DNA of 64,000 nt from Endozoicomonas sp. 8E. GTDB lineage: Bacteria; Pseudomonadota; Gammaproteobacteria; Pseudomonadales; Endozoicomonadaceae. The stretch is taken from NCBI RefSeq assembly GCF_032883915.1, contig NZ_CP120717.1, positions 3,479,697 to 3,543,696 on the forward strand, in the 5' to 3' direction. Each line of letters starts with the position of its first letter. Position 1 is the first letter of the stretch. Under the pieces are notes generated by a model. It worked only from the letters and a program-made list of their open reading frames with translations, was not told the origin of the DNA and ran no database searches. The translations under genes were made by a program, and so were the position numbers. This document shows positions 7,813 to 16,012 of this stretch, piece after piece.

Positions 7813-9831
7813 ATGAAACCGACACAGACTCTCTCAGCCATTACCATTGCTATTCTTGCGTCGTTTAATGCAAGTGCTGAATATACCAGCCTCGAGGACT
7901 ATCAGGGCAAACCTGCCACTGCCCATACTCAACGAGCAAACCAGAATCTGGCAAAAAACCTGCCATGGAAAGATGTATCCGCTTTTGAACGTACCCGCAA
8001 AGGGCTGATTGCAGAATTTGGCAATCATGCTGCGGGAGAGCTGAAAAATCGTTTTCAGTACATGACGGATATGTCGATTGACGAAATACCTGCCACGGTC
8101 AATCCGTCTATCTGGCGTCAGGGTATGCTGAATTATACGGCCGGCGGCTTGTATCAGGTGACGGATGGTGTCTATCAGATTCGCGGGGCTGATCTATCCA
8201 ATATGACCATTTATCGCTCCGAAAACGGCTATGTCATTCACGATCCGCTGTTGTCCCGGGAAACAGCCGCAGCTGCCTGGGATTTTGCCAAAACACACCT
8301 GCCTGAAATCAATGGTGAGCATAAAATTACTGGAATGATCTACTCCCATATGCATGCTGATCACTTTGGTGGTTCCAGGGGTGTCTATGAGTCCGGCAAC
8401 TTCGCCGAAGGTGCGCAAATCTACGCACCAAAGGATTTCATCAAAGAGCTGGCTGACGAAAATGTCATCGCCGGTACGGCTATGGGCCGCCGGGCAAACT
8501 ATCAATATGGAACAACGTTAACCAATAGTACCAAAGGCATCGTTGACAATGCTCTGGGGTTGGGTACGTCGAGGGGCGAGGTCACTCTTGTGGCGCCTAC
8601 GACAGAAATTACGTCACGTGAAAAAGTGATCAATATTGATGGTCTGGAGTTTTACGCCATAAATATGCCGGGCGCTGAAGCACCCGCGGAAATGGTGCTC
8701 TATGTTCCGCAATATCGCTCACTCAATACCGCTGAACTCACTTATGACGGCATGCATAATATCTACACTTTCCGGGGAGCAAAAGTTCGTGATGCACTGG
8801 TCTGGACCAAGTATCTGACTGAACTGAAAATGCGTTTTGTGGATTCCGGAATGGTTGACAGTATTCACGCTGCACACTCAGCACCGGTTTGGAATGATCT
8901 AGCCACTGAAAACAACGAAATTGCCGAGTATATGACCCTGCAACGGGATAACTATGGCTTTATTCACAATCAGGCCATGCGCCTGGCCAACCATGGCACC
9001 ACTATTAACGACGTAGGTCGTGAAATTGAGAAGTTGGTGCCAGAGGTTCAAAAACAGACCTGGCACACCAATGGCTACCACGGTTCATACAGTCACAACG
9101 CCCGCGCGGTGGTCAATTTATATCTCGGTTATCACGATATGAACCCGGTAAACACCAACCCGCTTGAAACCAGAGACAAGTCTTGTGTTTATGTCGAGGC
9201 AGCGGGTGCAGAGGCACTCTATAGAGCAGGAGTTTCAAACTTCAATAACGGGCAATATCAAGAAGCATCCCAGCTGTTCAATGATCTGGTGCAATGTCAC
9301 CCGGATAACCTGGATTATCGCTATGCACTGGCTGACAGCTTTGAGCAACAGGGTTATCAGTCAGAAACCATGGCGTGGCGCAACTCCTACCTGCAAGGTG
9401 CAGTGGAGTTAAGAACCGGAGAGATCAAACCATCCATTAAGCTGGCTTCTGCCGATGTTATTGCTAATACGCCAACAGGCATGTTTCTCGACTTTCTGGC
9501 GGTTCGCCTGAATGCCGAAAAAGCGGAGCAGGCGGGTTTAGACTTTAGTTTTGGCCTTTACCACCCGGACTTGGAGCAGCGTTTCTTTGGTGAAGTTTCA
9601 AACGCCAATATGAGTAATATAGAAGTGGAAACACTGCCGGAAACGGATGTTGAACTGGTCATTGAAAAAACTGACCTGACAAAAATGGCGCTGGGTCAAA
9701 CTTCCCTCCAAGCCCTCCTGAAATCCGGTGATGCTGAGATCAAAGGCAACGCAGAGCTGATAGAAAAGCTGTCAGCAACTCTGGATAACTTTGACGGAAT
9801 GTTTGAGATCATTCCAATGCCTGCCAGCTAA
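7813..9831 (+). CDS. Secreted alkyl/aryl sulfatase, metallo-beta-lactamase fold (SdsA1/YjcS type)
   Basis: The 672-residue protein begins with a Sec signal peptide ending near ASFNASA. The zinc-binding motif is SHMHADHFGG, with H179, H181, D183 and H184. The conserved block ELTYDGMHNIYTFRGAKVRDAL and the later IHAAHSAP carry further metal and active-site residues of the SdsA1 group. A dimerisation region follows. The C-terminal part (about 540-672) is SCP2-like, which in this family recruits alkyl chains. The length matches SdsA1. The enzyme hydrolyses alkyl sulfates to alcohol and sulfate in the periplasm or outside the cell. AAGGA at 7803-7807 is the ribosome binding site. The divergent LysR gene probably regulates it. 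Confidence 0.9.
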   Translation: MKPTQTLSAITIAILASFNASAEYTSLEDYQGKPATAHTQRANQNLAKNLPWKDVSAFERTRKGLIAEFGNHAAGELKNRFQYMTDMSIDEIPATVNPSIWRQGMLNYTAGGLYQVTDGVYQIRGADLSNMTIYRSENGYVIHDPLLSRETAAAAWDFAKTHLPEINGEHKITGMIYSHMHADHFGGSRGVYESGNFAEGAQIYAPKDFIKELADENVIAGTAMGRRANYQYGTTLTNSTKGIVDNALGLGTSRGEVTLVAPTTEITSREKVINIDGLEFYAINMPGAEAPAEMVLYVPQYRSLNTAELTYDGMHNIYTFRGAKVRDALVWTKYLTELKMRFVDSGMVDSIHAAHSAPVWNDLATENNEIAEYMTLQRDNYGFIHNQAMRLANHGTTINDVGREIEKLVPEVQKQTWHTNGYHGSYSHNARAVVNLYLGYHDMNPVNTNPLETRDKSCVYVEAAGAEALYRAGVSNFNNGQYQEASQLFNDLVQCHPDNLDYRYALADSFEQQGYQSETMAWRNSYLQGAVELRTGEIKPSIKLASADVIANTPTGMFLDFLAVRLNAEKAEQAGLDFSFGLYHPDLEQRFFGEVSNANMSNIEVETLPETDVELVIEKTDLTKMALGQTSLQALLKSGDAEIKGNAELIEKLSATLDNFDGMFEIIPMPAS

Positions 9832-9853
9832 TTACTTTTTTGAATCATTTTTT

Positions 9854-9891
9854 GGTTGAGATGAACGACAGAAGTCATCTCAACCTTTTTT
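9854..9891 (+). terminator. Rho-independent terminator of the sulfatase gene
   Basis: GGTTGAGATGA (9854-9864) pairs perfectly with TCATCTCAACC (9875-9885) around a 10-nt loop and is followed by a run of six T. It lies 22 bp after the sulfatase stop. Confidence 0.9.
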
Positions 9892-9920
9892 CTACATACA
9901 AACTTTATCCGGATCCTTTA

Positions 9921-10296
9921 GTGAAAAAAATCCTCCACACGCATTTGCCGCGGCTTGTGCTGCATTGACTATGACATGTGTGTTTGTCTTGGCAGAAGAG
10001 CTGCAGGATATGTCGATCCTCTGGTGGTCTACACACTGCCTGGTGCTGGCATCACCAATAATGGATTGAATGCCAAGTCAGGCAAAACCTACAATACTGG
10101 TAATGACGACACCATGGCCATAGCGGTGTTTGAAATCAGGGGCATCATAAGTGATACCCTGGGCTGGGATAGTAAGGGTACAGACAGCGTTGGCAGAATT
10201 TGGCTGCGTAACTTTGGCGTTGATCTGACCTATGGACGCGGCTCTCAGCTGGACATAGACTACAACTTTCATACCGAAGAGGGTCGGGTTTCCTAG
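9921..10296 (+). pseudogene. Remnant of an exported protein, multiple frameshifts
   Basis: A GTG at 9921 opens KKILHT. The adjacent frame continues with HAFAAACAALTMTCVFVLAEELQDMS, which together make a good signal peptide followed by an ELQDMS motif common after signal peptides of FilF-like surface proteins. A third frame then carries VDPLVVYTLPGAGI and a 75-residue segment ending YGRGSQLDIDYNFHTEE. Two frame changes within 100 bp mean the gene is broken. I cannot name the family with confidence; an outer-membrane or fimbria-associated protein is plausible. Confidence 0.4.
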
Positions 10297-10481
10297 GCTT
10301 TATTCAGGCTCTGCCAAAAATGGGTGTCCTTATGCTCTTTAAAGCCCTCAGCCAATTCTTGCTTACTGGAACGATAAGCGACTGTTGGAGCACACATCGC
10401 TTCGGTGATTGACCCGATTATGGCTATTGTCCCGTCACGACAAGAGAACAATCCGATAGTTGATATGCAGCGTCTGATCAT
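10293..10481 (-). pseudogene. Possible ADP-ribosylglycohydrolase C-terminal remnant
   Basis: The 62-residue frame contains RDGTIAIIGSITEAMCAPT. It resembles the GGDSDTIAAIAGSIAEA metal-binding segment near the C-terminus of ADP-ribosylglycohydrolases, but the leading GGD is absent. Its ATG overlaps the fic stop as ATGA, so it could be translated by coupling. At this length it cannot be an active enzyme. The identification rests on one motif. Confidence 0.3.
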
Positions 10482-11620
10482 TTACGAACGACCCGATACC
10501 GGGTACTGCGCCCACCCCCCGGCAATTTCTCAATACACCCTTTATACAATAAATCAGACAGATGTCGGGTAGCTGTGGCCTTGCTGACTTTTGCTACCTT
10601 CTGGTATTGCGATGCACTGATCCCGGATTCAAAGCCCTTCTCTCCTCCATCGAGCAGCCGGTTAAGCACTTTGATTTGCTCATTGGAAAGCCCTGTATCA
10701 TGAAATGCCTGCCAGAACCGCGTTTTGTTAAGTGTACGGTCAATCTTTCTCAAGGAGGCTTTGATCGTTTCATCGAGCATCTGCAAAAACCAGAGTAGCC
10801 AGTGGGTGATGTCCACCTCCCCTCGCTGGGATTGTTCCAGAATCTGATAATAGGCTTTGCGATTATCCAGAATCGCGCTGGACACGGCGCAGAGCCGGAT
10901 GCTTTGGGCATCGGCTTGTGCCAGGGCCAGGTCGGTAATAGCCCGGGTTAATCGCCCATTACCATCATCAAAAGGGTGTAGAGTCACAAACCAGAAATGA
11001 CTGATGGCAGCACGAAGCAGGGGATCGCACTTTGGATCGTTTCTGCTCTGGTTAAACCAATCAAAGAATCGCTCCAGCTCTGATGTCAATACACTTCTTG
11101 GCGGTGCTTCAAAATGAACGGTGGGCCGATCAATACGTCCGGACACCACCTGCATGGGTTCATCGCCCCTTAACTGACCTGCCTGAACCTTGTGAAAGGT
11201 AAACTCCGTATTGGGAAACAGACAGCGGTGCCATTGGCAAAGACGATCCAGGCTGAGTGGGGCATCCAGGTTAGAGATCGCATCCAGCATCATTTCTGCC
11301 AACCCTTCAGTTCGCTCGGAAGTCGGGTAGGCAGCGTTATCAGTGCCTTCGAGATTCAGGCGTTTCGCCAGTGATGACCGGACAGACTGGACATTAAGGC
11401 GTTCACCTTCGATGGCAGAAGAGGTGATGATGTTTTCCAGCAGGGTGTCCAGTGCAGAGGCTTCTGCTTTATCACACTGGGTAGCGCTGGCTTTTCCTAA
11501 AAGGACTCCCAGGCTGAAGCGAACTTCTCTGAGCAGAGGTAATACAGCCTCTTCTTGCCAGTGAAACTGGGGCCAGTCTTTGTTTTGCCAGATCCACAGT
11601 GTTGGTGAACAATCGGTCAT
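10478..11620 (-). CDS. Fic-family AMP-transferase (class II, N-terminal inhibitory helix)
   Basis: The 380-residue protein has the Fic core HPFDDGNGR with catalytic H215. It also has an N-terminal inhibitory motif, SSAIEG (residues 67-72), of the (S/T)xxxE(G/N) type that blocks ATP positioning in class II Fic proteins. A flap region with DRPTVHFEAPP lies between them. The C-terminal 90 residues look like a winged helix (ISASQYQKVAKVSKATATRHLSDL). This arrangement matches SoFic-like proteins with a DUF4172-type start. Such enzymes transfer AMP to hydroxyl side chains. The glutamate inhibitor is intact, so activity should be gated. A 50-bp copy of its middle part lies at 3697. The gene reads away from the downstream ADP-ribosylglycohydrolase-like remnant. 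Confidence 0.9.
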   Translation of the reverse strand: MTDCSPTLWIWQNKDWPQFHWQEEAVLPLLREVRFSLGVLLGKASATQCDKAEASALDTLLENIITSSAIEGERLNVQSVRSSLAKRLNLEGTDNAAYPTSERTEGLAEMMLDAISNLDAPLSLDRLCQWHRCLFPNTEFTFHKVQAGQLRGDEPMQVVSGRIDRPTVHFEAPPRSVLTSELERFFDWFNQSRNDPKCDPLLRAAISHFWFVTLHPFDDGNGRLTRAITDLALAQADAQSIRLCAVSSAILDNRKAYYQILEQSQRGEVDITHWLLWFLQMLDETIKASLRKIDRTLNKTRFWQAFHDTGLSNEQIKVLNRLLDGGEKGFESGISASQYQKVAKVSKATATRHLSDLLYKGCIEKLPGGGRSTRYRVVRK

Positions 11621-11868
11621 GTAAGAGTTTACCCAAAATAGTGAGCCGATTGTAAATCTTAATCAGCGCAAATTATGAGCTAAATAATAGTATTAATTGG
11701 CTCAAACAACAAGATTACGGGGTACAATCAAAACTACTGAACACAACATCAGTCACAACTCATTCTGTAAATCTGTATAAATGGATTGTTCAGATATACT
11801 GAAAGGTCCCGTCAGAAACTATGGGAATAACGATTATTAACTCAGACCACAATCAGGAAATCACTTGA
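11621..11868. other. Divergent intergenic region between fic and the phosphatase gene
   Basis: This 248-bp AT-rich gap must contain both promoters. TATACTGAAAGG near 11795 could be part of the phosphatase promoter, but no canonical -35/-10 pair is clear to me. I see no repeat or RNA gene in it. Confidence 0.3.
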
Positions 11869-12441
11869 ATGCGAACATCACAATCAAATCCTTTACTCAT
11901 TGATAGCGTTTCTATTCCTGGAGGTGGAATTCTGGGCATGGCCATTGCACCCGGTAAAAAGGGGCAGTCAATGGTTGCAGAGGACTGGAACCGGGATCTG
12001 CCTACAGACATTGCCACTATAAAAAAATGGGGTGCAGTGCTGGTGATTTCTCTGATTGAAGAACATGAGTTCCACATGCTGGGTATCAGTGAGCTTGAAG
12101 ATGAGGTTAACAAAGCAGGTATGAAGTGGCTGCATTTGCCGATAAAAGATTTCTCCATTCCTGATGCCCGATTTGAACAACAGTGGCAGCAGTCTGTTAA
12201 TACGATTTATCGTTACCTGGATCAGGGGAAGAAAGTATTGGTTCATTGCCGTGGAGGGCTTGGACGCACAGGATTGTTGGTTGCCAGACTGCTAATGGAC
12301 TATGGGGCATCGTGTGATGAGGCTATTACAAATGTACGAGAAGCCCGGATCGGAGCCATAGAAACCAGGGAGCAGGAAGATTACGTGCGATCTATGCCCT
12401 CAGGCAATCACCCTGTCACCAGTAAAGCAAAAAAAGTTTAA
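11869..12441 (+). CDS. Dual-specificity/tyrosine phosphatase-like protein (CDKN3-type)
   Basis: The 190-residue protein carries the PTP loop HCRGGLGRTG with nucleophile C127 and R133. D94, in the segment PIKDFSIPD, is the likely general acid. The N-terminal part WGAVLVISLIEEHE followed by LGISELEDE fits the CDKN3/atypical dual-specificity group, about 180-210 residues. No signal peptide is seen, so it acts in the cytoplasm or is delivered by a specialised secretion system. It is convergent with arfA, sharing the TTAA at 12438-12441. Neighbouring Fic and protease genes give a host-interaction flavour, but a bacterial phosphoprotein or RNA substrate is equally possible. Confidence 0.8.
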   Translation: MRTSQSNPLLIDSVSIPGGGILGMAIAPGKKGQSMVAEDWNRDLPTDIATIKKWGAVLVISLIEEHEFHMLGISELEDEVNKAGMKWLHLPIKDFSIPDARFEQQWQQSVNTIYRYLDQGKKVLVHCRGGLGRTGLLVARLLMDYGASCDEAITNVREARIGAIETREQEDYVRSMPSGNHPVTSKAKKV

Positions 12442-12632
12442 CAAGCCGCACAAGAAAACACTGTCTCATTCAATGCTTTCTGGTGCGGCCTGAAATCGCT
12501 GCGACCACGATGTTTCTCTTTACGGTTGTAGCGGTTTTTCAGCTCTTCCCGACGTTGGCGGAACATAGGGTCTTGCATCAGTTTCAGCACCGCCGAAGGC
12601 GAGCGTTTACGAGCGTTTTTTTGCTTTTTCAT
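12438..12632 (-). CDS. arfA: Alternative ribosome-rescue factor A
   Basis: The 64-residue basic protein has the ArfA core: AVLKLMQDPMFRQRREELKN and then NRKEKHRGR, equivalent to the LLxDPLFRxRVExxKK...RKGKH pattern of E. coli ArfA. ArfA recruits RF2 to ribosomes stalled on non-stop mRNA when tmRNA fails. A good ribosome binding site (AGGGAGA) precedes the ATG. A stem-loop lies inside the last codons, as in E. coli arfA, where RNase III cleavage makes the message non-stop. It follows rtcB and a small ORF on the same strand with short gaps, so the three are probably co-transcribed. Confidence 0.75.
   Translation of the reverse strand: MKKQKNARKRSPSAVLKLMQDPMFRQRREELKNRYNRKEKHRGRSDFRPHQKALNETVFSCAAC
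12445..12489 (-). promoter_or_regulatory. Stem-loop within the arfA 3' coding end
   Basis: GCCGCACAAGAAA (12445-12457) and TTTCTGGTGCGGC (12477-12489) pair at 12 of 13 positions around a 19-nt loop. The hairpin lies wholly inside arfA, ending three bases before its stop codon. By analogy with E. coli arfA it may be the RNase III or termination signal that yields a truncated, tmRNA-targeted message. Confidence 0.6.
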
Positions 12633-12650
12633 TGTTCAGTCTCCCTGTGG

Positions 12651-12773
12651 TTAGTATATTTTCAGTCCAGCCTTGAGTGTTGCCTTTATCGTAATAATAT
12701 ACGTTGTGTACTGCAAACGTGGATTCATGGTTTCAGGGTCGCAGGTTTCAATCACTCGGTCATTCCAGGCCAT
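12651..12773 (-). CDS. Small ORF between rtcB and arfA
   Basis: A 40-codon frame starts at the ATG at 12773, eight bases after a strong AAGGAG. It begins 17 bp after the rtcB stop and ends 18 bp before the arfA start. The first half, MAWNDRVIETCDPETMNPRL, looks like real protein. In the next frame the sequence continues as YYYDKGNTQGWTENIL, which looks more natural than the actual ending, so one base may be missing near 12705. I do not recognise the family. Confidence 0.45.
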   Translation of the reverse strand: MAWNDRVIETCDPETMNPRLQYTTYIITIKATLKAGLKIY

Positions 12774-12790
12774 TACTACTTCTCCTTTAC

Positions 12791-13984
12791 CTAGCCTTTC
12801 ACATTGACGATCTGTCGCAGTGTACACACGACCTCAACCAGATCGTTCTGCAGGCTCATGACCTTATCGATATTTTTGTAAGCAGCGGGAATTTCATCCA
12901 GTACGCCTTTGTCCTTTCTGCACTCTATGCCCTGTGTCTGATCTTCAAGATCACGAACAGAGAAGGCTTTTTTGGCAGCGGTACGGGACATGCTCCGGCC
13001 AGCCCCATGAGCGCAGCTGCAAAATGCTTCGGGATTGCCTCTGCCACGGATAATGTAAGACCTGGCCCCCATAGAGCCGGGTATAATGCCCAGTTCGTTC
13101 TTTCTGGCCCGGATGGCTCCTTTACGAGTTACCCAGACTTGCTGGCCATCATGTAGCTCCTGCTCAACAAAGTTGTGGTGGCAGTTAATGGCTTCATTGA
13201 TGACGGTGAACGGTTTCAGATGCTGGTGCAATACGTTAAGAATACTGTTCATCATGTGCTCCCGGTTCAGCAGGGCGTAGTTTTGTGCCCATACCACGGC
13301 TTCAACGTAATCATCAAAGTGGTCCGAGCCTTCCTTCAGGTAGCCGAGGTCTCTGTCGGGCAGATGAATCTGCTGCCTTTCCATGTCTTTTCGAGCCAGA
13401 TGAATAAAGTACTGACCTATCTGGTTACCAATGCCCCGGCTTCCGGAATGCAGCATTATCCATACGTTGTCTTGTTCATCCAGGCACAGTTCAATAAAGT
13501 GGTTGCCAGAACCCAGGCTGCCCATCTGACGAACAAACTTGTCCCGATTGCCTCTATGGACAATATCCGGATGCTTTTCCAGAATACGTTGTAAGCCACG
13601 AGCAACCGATGAATCTCCGGCTAGTTGTGCTTCTTTATGCTGTCCGCCGGCTCCAAGGGGAATAACCTTTTCAATATCATGCCGAATGGCCAGAAGGCTG
13701 TCCGGCAGATCAGAGGCTTTCAGTGATAACTGAACTGCATTCATACCACAACCTATATCGACGCCAACTGCTGCAGGAATAATGGCTTCTGTGGTAGCAA
13801 TAACAGACCCTATTGTTGCACCTTTGCCCAGATGGATATCAGGCATGCCAGCCACATGTTTGTGAATAAAGGGCAGGCTGGCGACTTTACGCATCTGCTC
13901 AAGTGCCTGTGGGCTGACTTCATCCGTCCAAATCTTAACTGGCTTTCGGCTATCAGTTCCCTCTAATAAAGTAATCACCGGCAT
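12791..13984 (-). CDS. rtcB: RNA-splicing ligase RtcB
   Basis: The 397-residue protein is a full-length RtcB. Signatures in order are HVAGMPDIHLGKGATIGSV, VGVDIGCGM (metal-binding Cys), GSLGSGNHFIEL and HSGSRGIGNQ (metal ligands), and CAHGAGRSMSR, with the histidine that accepts GMP. RtcB joins 2',3'-cyclic phosphate and 5'-OH RNA ends using GTP and Mn2+, repairing damaged tRNA or rRNA. In other bacteria it sits next to the ribosome-rescue factor prfH or the RtcR regulator; here the downstream partner is arfA. No rtcA or rtcR is present in the window. Confidence 0.93.
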   Translation of the reverse strand: MPVITLLEGTDSRKPVKIWTDEVSPQALEQMRKVASLPFIHKHVAGMPDIHLGKGATIGSVIATTEAIIPAAVGVDIGCGMNAVQLSLKASDLPDSLLAIRHDIEKVIPLGAGGQHKEAQLAGDSSVARGLQRILEKHPDIVHRGNRDKFVRQMGSLGSGNHFIELCLDEQDNVWIMLHSGSRGIGNQIGQYFIHLARKDMERQQIHLPDRDLGYLKEGSDHFDDYVEAVVWAQNYALLNREHMMNSILNVLHQHLKPFTVINEAINCHHNFVEQELHDGQQVWVTRKGAIRARKNELGIIPGSMGARSYIIRGRGNPEAFCSCAHGAGRSMSRTAAKKAFSVRDLEDQTQGIECRKDKGVLDEIPAAYKNIDKVMSLQNDLVEVVCTLRQIVNVKG

Positions 13985-14196
13985 AATGTAGCACCTCTCT
14001 CATTTTTTTCAGCGGTATGGTCCAAAATTTTGTGGAACAGGTGATTGATGGGCTCAAATGCTCCTACAGTCCTTTGCTGGCTGCCCTTGAAGGCTTCCAG
14101 CGCAGAGAGTTGTGACTCTATGAATTCATGCAGTGCCGGGATAGCCTGAATGGTTTTCGTTTCGCCACTACTGCGTTTAAGTATAAGGCGTTTATT
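13975..14196 (-). other. Open frame upstream of and overlapping the rtcB start, no start codon
   Basis: This frame has no ATG but encodes a coherent helical segment: IQAIPALHEFIESQLSALEA, then FEPINHLFHKILDHTAEK. It closes nine bases inside rtcB. It looks like the C-terminus of a lost gene that was once translationally coupled to rtcB. I do not recognise it. The 200 bp further upstream (14200-14396) hold only a plus-strand 44-codon frame from 14251 without a ribosome binding site. Confidence 0.3.
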
Positions 14197-14396
14197 CTAA
14201 ACAGCTACAACGTCAAAATGTGATCGAAGTTTGCCGAAAAAGCTGATCCATGGCTGAAGCGGGAAAAACCTTGTTCAATGTGAGCCGTCAGAGCAAATCG
14301 AGCCAGAATGACTCTCATCGATTGCGACATTATTTGCAGAAATCTGGATTAAGTTTTCAAGGTATTCAGGGAGCAGAAAACTGATACCTTGCGAGA

Positions 14397-14537
14397 TCAA
14401 ATATTCGATTGAGTTTGCGCTTTTGTCTGTTTGCGCCAAGTATACAGGGTTGCATCAGTAATGCCGGTTTCTCTTTTGAGCTGAGCCACGGAAACATTAC
14501 TGGGTAGTATCACCTTCTGGATAATGGATTCTTCCAT
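14397..14537 (-). pseudogene. IS3-type transposase OrfA N-terminal fragment
   Basis: The 46-residue frame MEESIIQKVILPSNVSVAQL, then ETGITDATLYTWRKQT, is the helix-turn-helix start of an IS3-family/Tnp_1-like transposase subunit. It stops at once after the DNA-binding helix. No terminal repeats or downstream orfB remain, so it is a relic of an insertion. Confidence 0.6.
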
Positions 14538-14642
14538 TTTTTGTAGTGGCGAGCCACAACAGCCTCTTTTTATCGGCTCTCACTTATTGAAAGTCATGTA
14601 TTAAAAGAGACGATATCTATCCTGACGTAGGGGGTTACCTAT

Positions 14643-15518
14643 ATGTCATTTATTTATGAAGCCAAGATATTATCCTACCGTTTTAGAGTATTAGTTACGC
14701 TAACTTTCATATTTTTAGATGTATGCCCCAGCTCTATGGCGGGGACAGATCTGATGCCTCCCCCACCCACGATATCCTCATCAGGAGGAGCAAGCGGCGG
14801 CGATGGTCGTAACCCCTATAACTGGCAGAAACGCTGGGTGAAAATTGGGGAACAAACATTTTTTGTACATGCCGAAGATGAAGAGCTCCTTCAGCTGCTT
14901 TCAGAACAACTTGAGCAGATGCGAAATGCAGGGATGCTTATCCCCTTTAGCATTATTTGGGGAGCCAATCTCTATCCTGGTGAATGGATACCGCAAGCAA
15001 TAAGAAGGCTGATGGTACACTATCCAAATGGCGTTACTATTTTTTCAGCCAGTGCCTGTTTTGCCGGAATGATAGCTTATTGCAGATATAATGGAATCAG
15101 TGGCGCGTTAAGTCCAATGCTAAAAGGTGCAGGTTCGGCCACTTTTTCACATATGATGTTTTTTGTAAATCTATGCCCTTCTTACTTGCAGCGACCATTA
15201 ATAGTGGGTTCTATAGGTGCGTCTGTCGCTAATACGTTTTGCAGAAATGCCATTGCTTATCATCGTTCAATATTAAAAGCACGCAGGACGACAGTTATAA
15301 ATCCTCAAGTTGTTTTTCTGGCAGTAGAGCAAGGTCAATTTCAAATGTTGAATTCTGATGAAGATGTAATTTTACAAGCACAAGCAATAAAGCCGGATGA
15401 TGAGAACGATATTGATGATGCATTACATACTCGTACCCAAACCTTAATAGCAAGACCCATAATTTATTTGAGACAAATGTATCATTGGCTTATGTCCTTT
15501 TTTTACCGTCATCGATAA
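14643..15518 (+). CDS. Secreted or membrane protein of unknown function
   Basis: The 291-residue protein follows a good TAGGGGG ribosome binding site. The N-terminus has a long positive region and a hydrophobic core ending SSMAG, a plausible signal peptide with cleavage near residue 33. A Pro/Gly/Ser-rich linker (PPPPTISSSGGASGG) comes next. Residues 95-115, 135-150 and 175-205 are hydrophobic and could span or insert into membranes (IFSASACFAGMIAYC, then FFVNLCP and PLIVGSIGASVANTFC). The C-terminus is acidic, then basic (FFYRHR). I know no family for it. Its codon usage is AT-richer than the rtcB region, like the protease gene downstream, which suggests acquired DNA. Confidence 0.6.
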   Translation: MSFIYEAKILSYRFRVLVTLTFIFLDVCPSSMAGTDLMPPPPTISSSGGASGGDGRNPYNWQKRWVKIGEQTFFVHAEDEELLQLLSEQLEQMRNAGMLIPFSIIWGANLYPGEWIPQAIRRLMVHYPNGVTIFSASACFAGMIAYCRYNGISGALSPMLKGAGSATFSHMMFFVNLCPSYLQRPLIVGSIGASVANTFCRNAIAYHRSILKARRTTVINPQVVFLAVEQGQFQMLNSDEDVILQAQAIKPDDENDIDDALHTRTQTLIARPIIYLRQMYHWLMSFFYRHR

Positions 15519-15636
15519 TTGATGTTTCAAGGAACATAACCGCCTGCTTCAGCCGAGCGCTGGCAGGCGACTAAAAGTCATGCACGACCACCACTGTGTA
15601 ACTTATGAGAAAATTCTATCCATAACACGATAGGAT

Positions 15637-15886
15637 CAATGGATACACCGGAATATCCGTTGCTGTTATATCAAACAGTGGCGCAAACCGGAAACCCGTT
15701 ATAGAAATCTGATCAAGCCGGGCTTTGATCCTATCAAAGCGGCTTCGATGGCAGCCAGTAGCAAAGGGAATTACCGGTTGAGCAAAACTTTTGCAGTGCA
15801 GCAGGGCATTGGACGACATTTTTCTTGCAAACCCCGGGCTTGTTTCTCTGAAAGACTTACGGATCAGGTTTCATCGTCCTCGGTGA
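15637..15886 (+). pseudogene. Group II intron maturase C-terminal remnant
   Basis: The frame reads IRCCYIKQWRKPETRYRNLI, a hallmark of the maturase (X) domain of group II intron reverse transcriptases, then SSKGNYRLSKTFAVQQGIG. After the T run near 15820 the reading frame shifts and continues NPGLVSLKDLRIRFHRPR to a stop at 15884-15886. The reverse transcriptase domain is missing. The following bases to about 15930 (CCGGTGCGGACC and onward) resemble the conserved RNA tail behind such ORFs. It is a dead intron fragment on the plus strand. Confidence 0.6.
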
Positions 15887-16012
15887 AACGTCCGGTGCGG
15901 ACCAACACGCCGGGGTGATGTGGCTCCTGGAGACCTGCGTAAACCCGATTTATGTTGCATTTGTAGACTATCTTTTTGAACTTATAGTATGAAAGCTTGA
16001 GGTGAGGTCGTT

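Noticed and set aside
13175-13594. Plus-strand open frames opposite rtcB, dinD and the F-box genes
   Set aside because: They are shadows of well-supported genes on the other strand and show no protein-like motifs.
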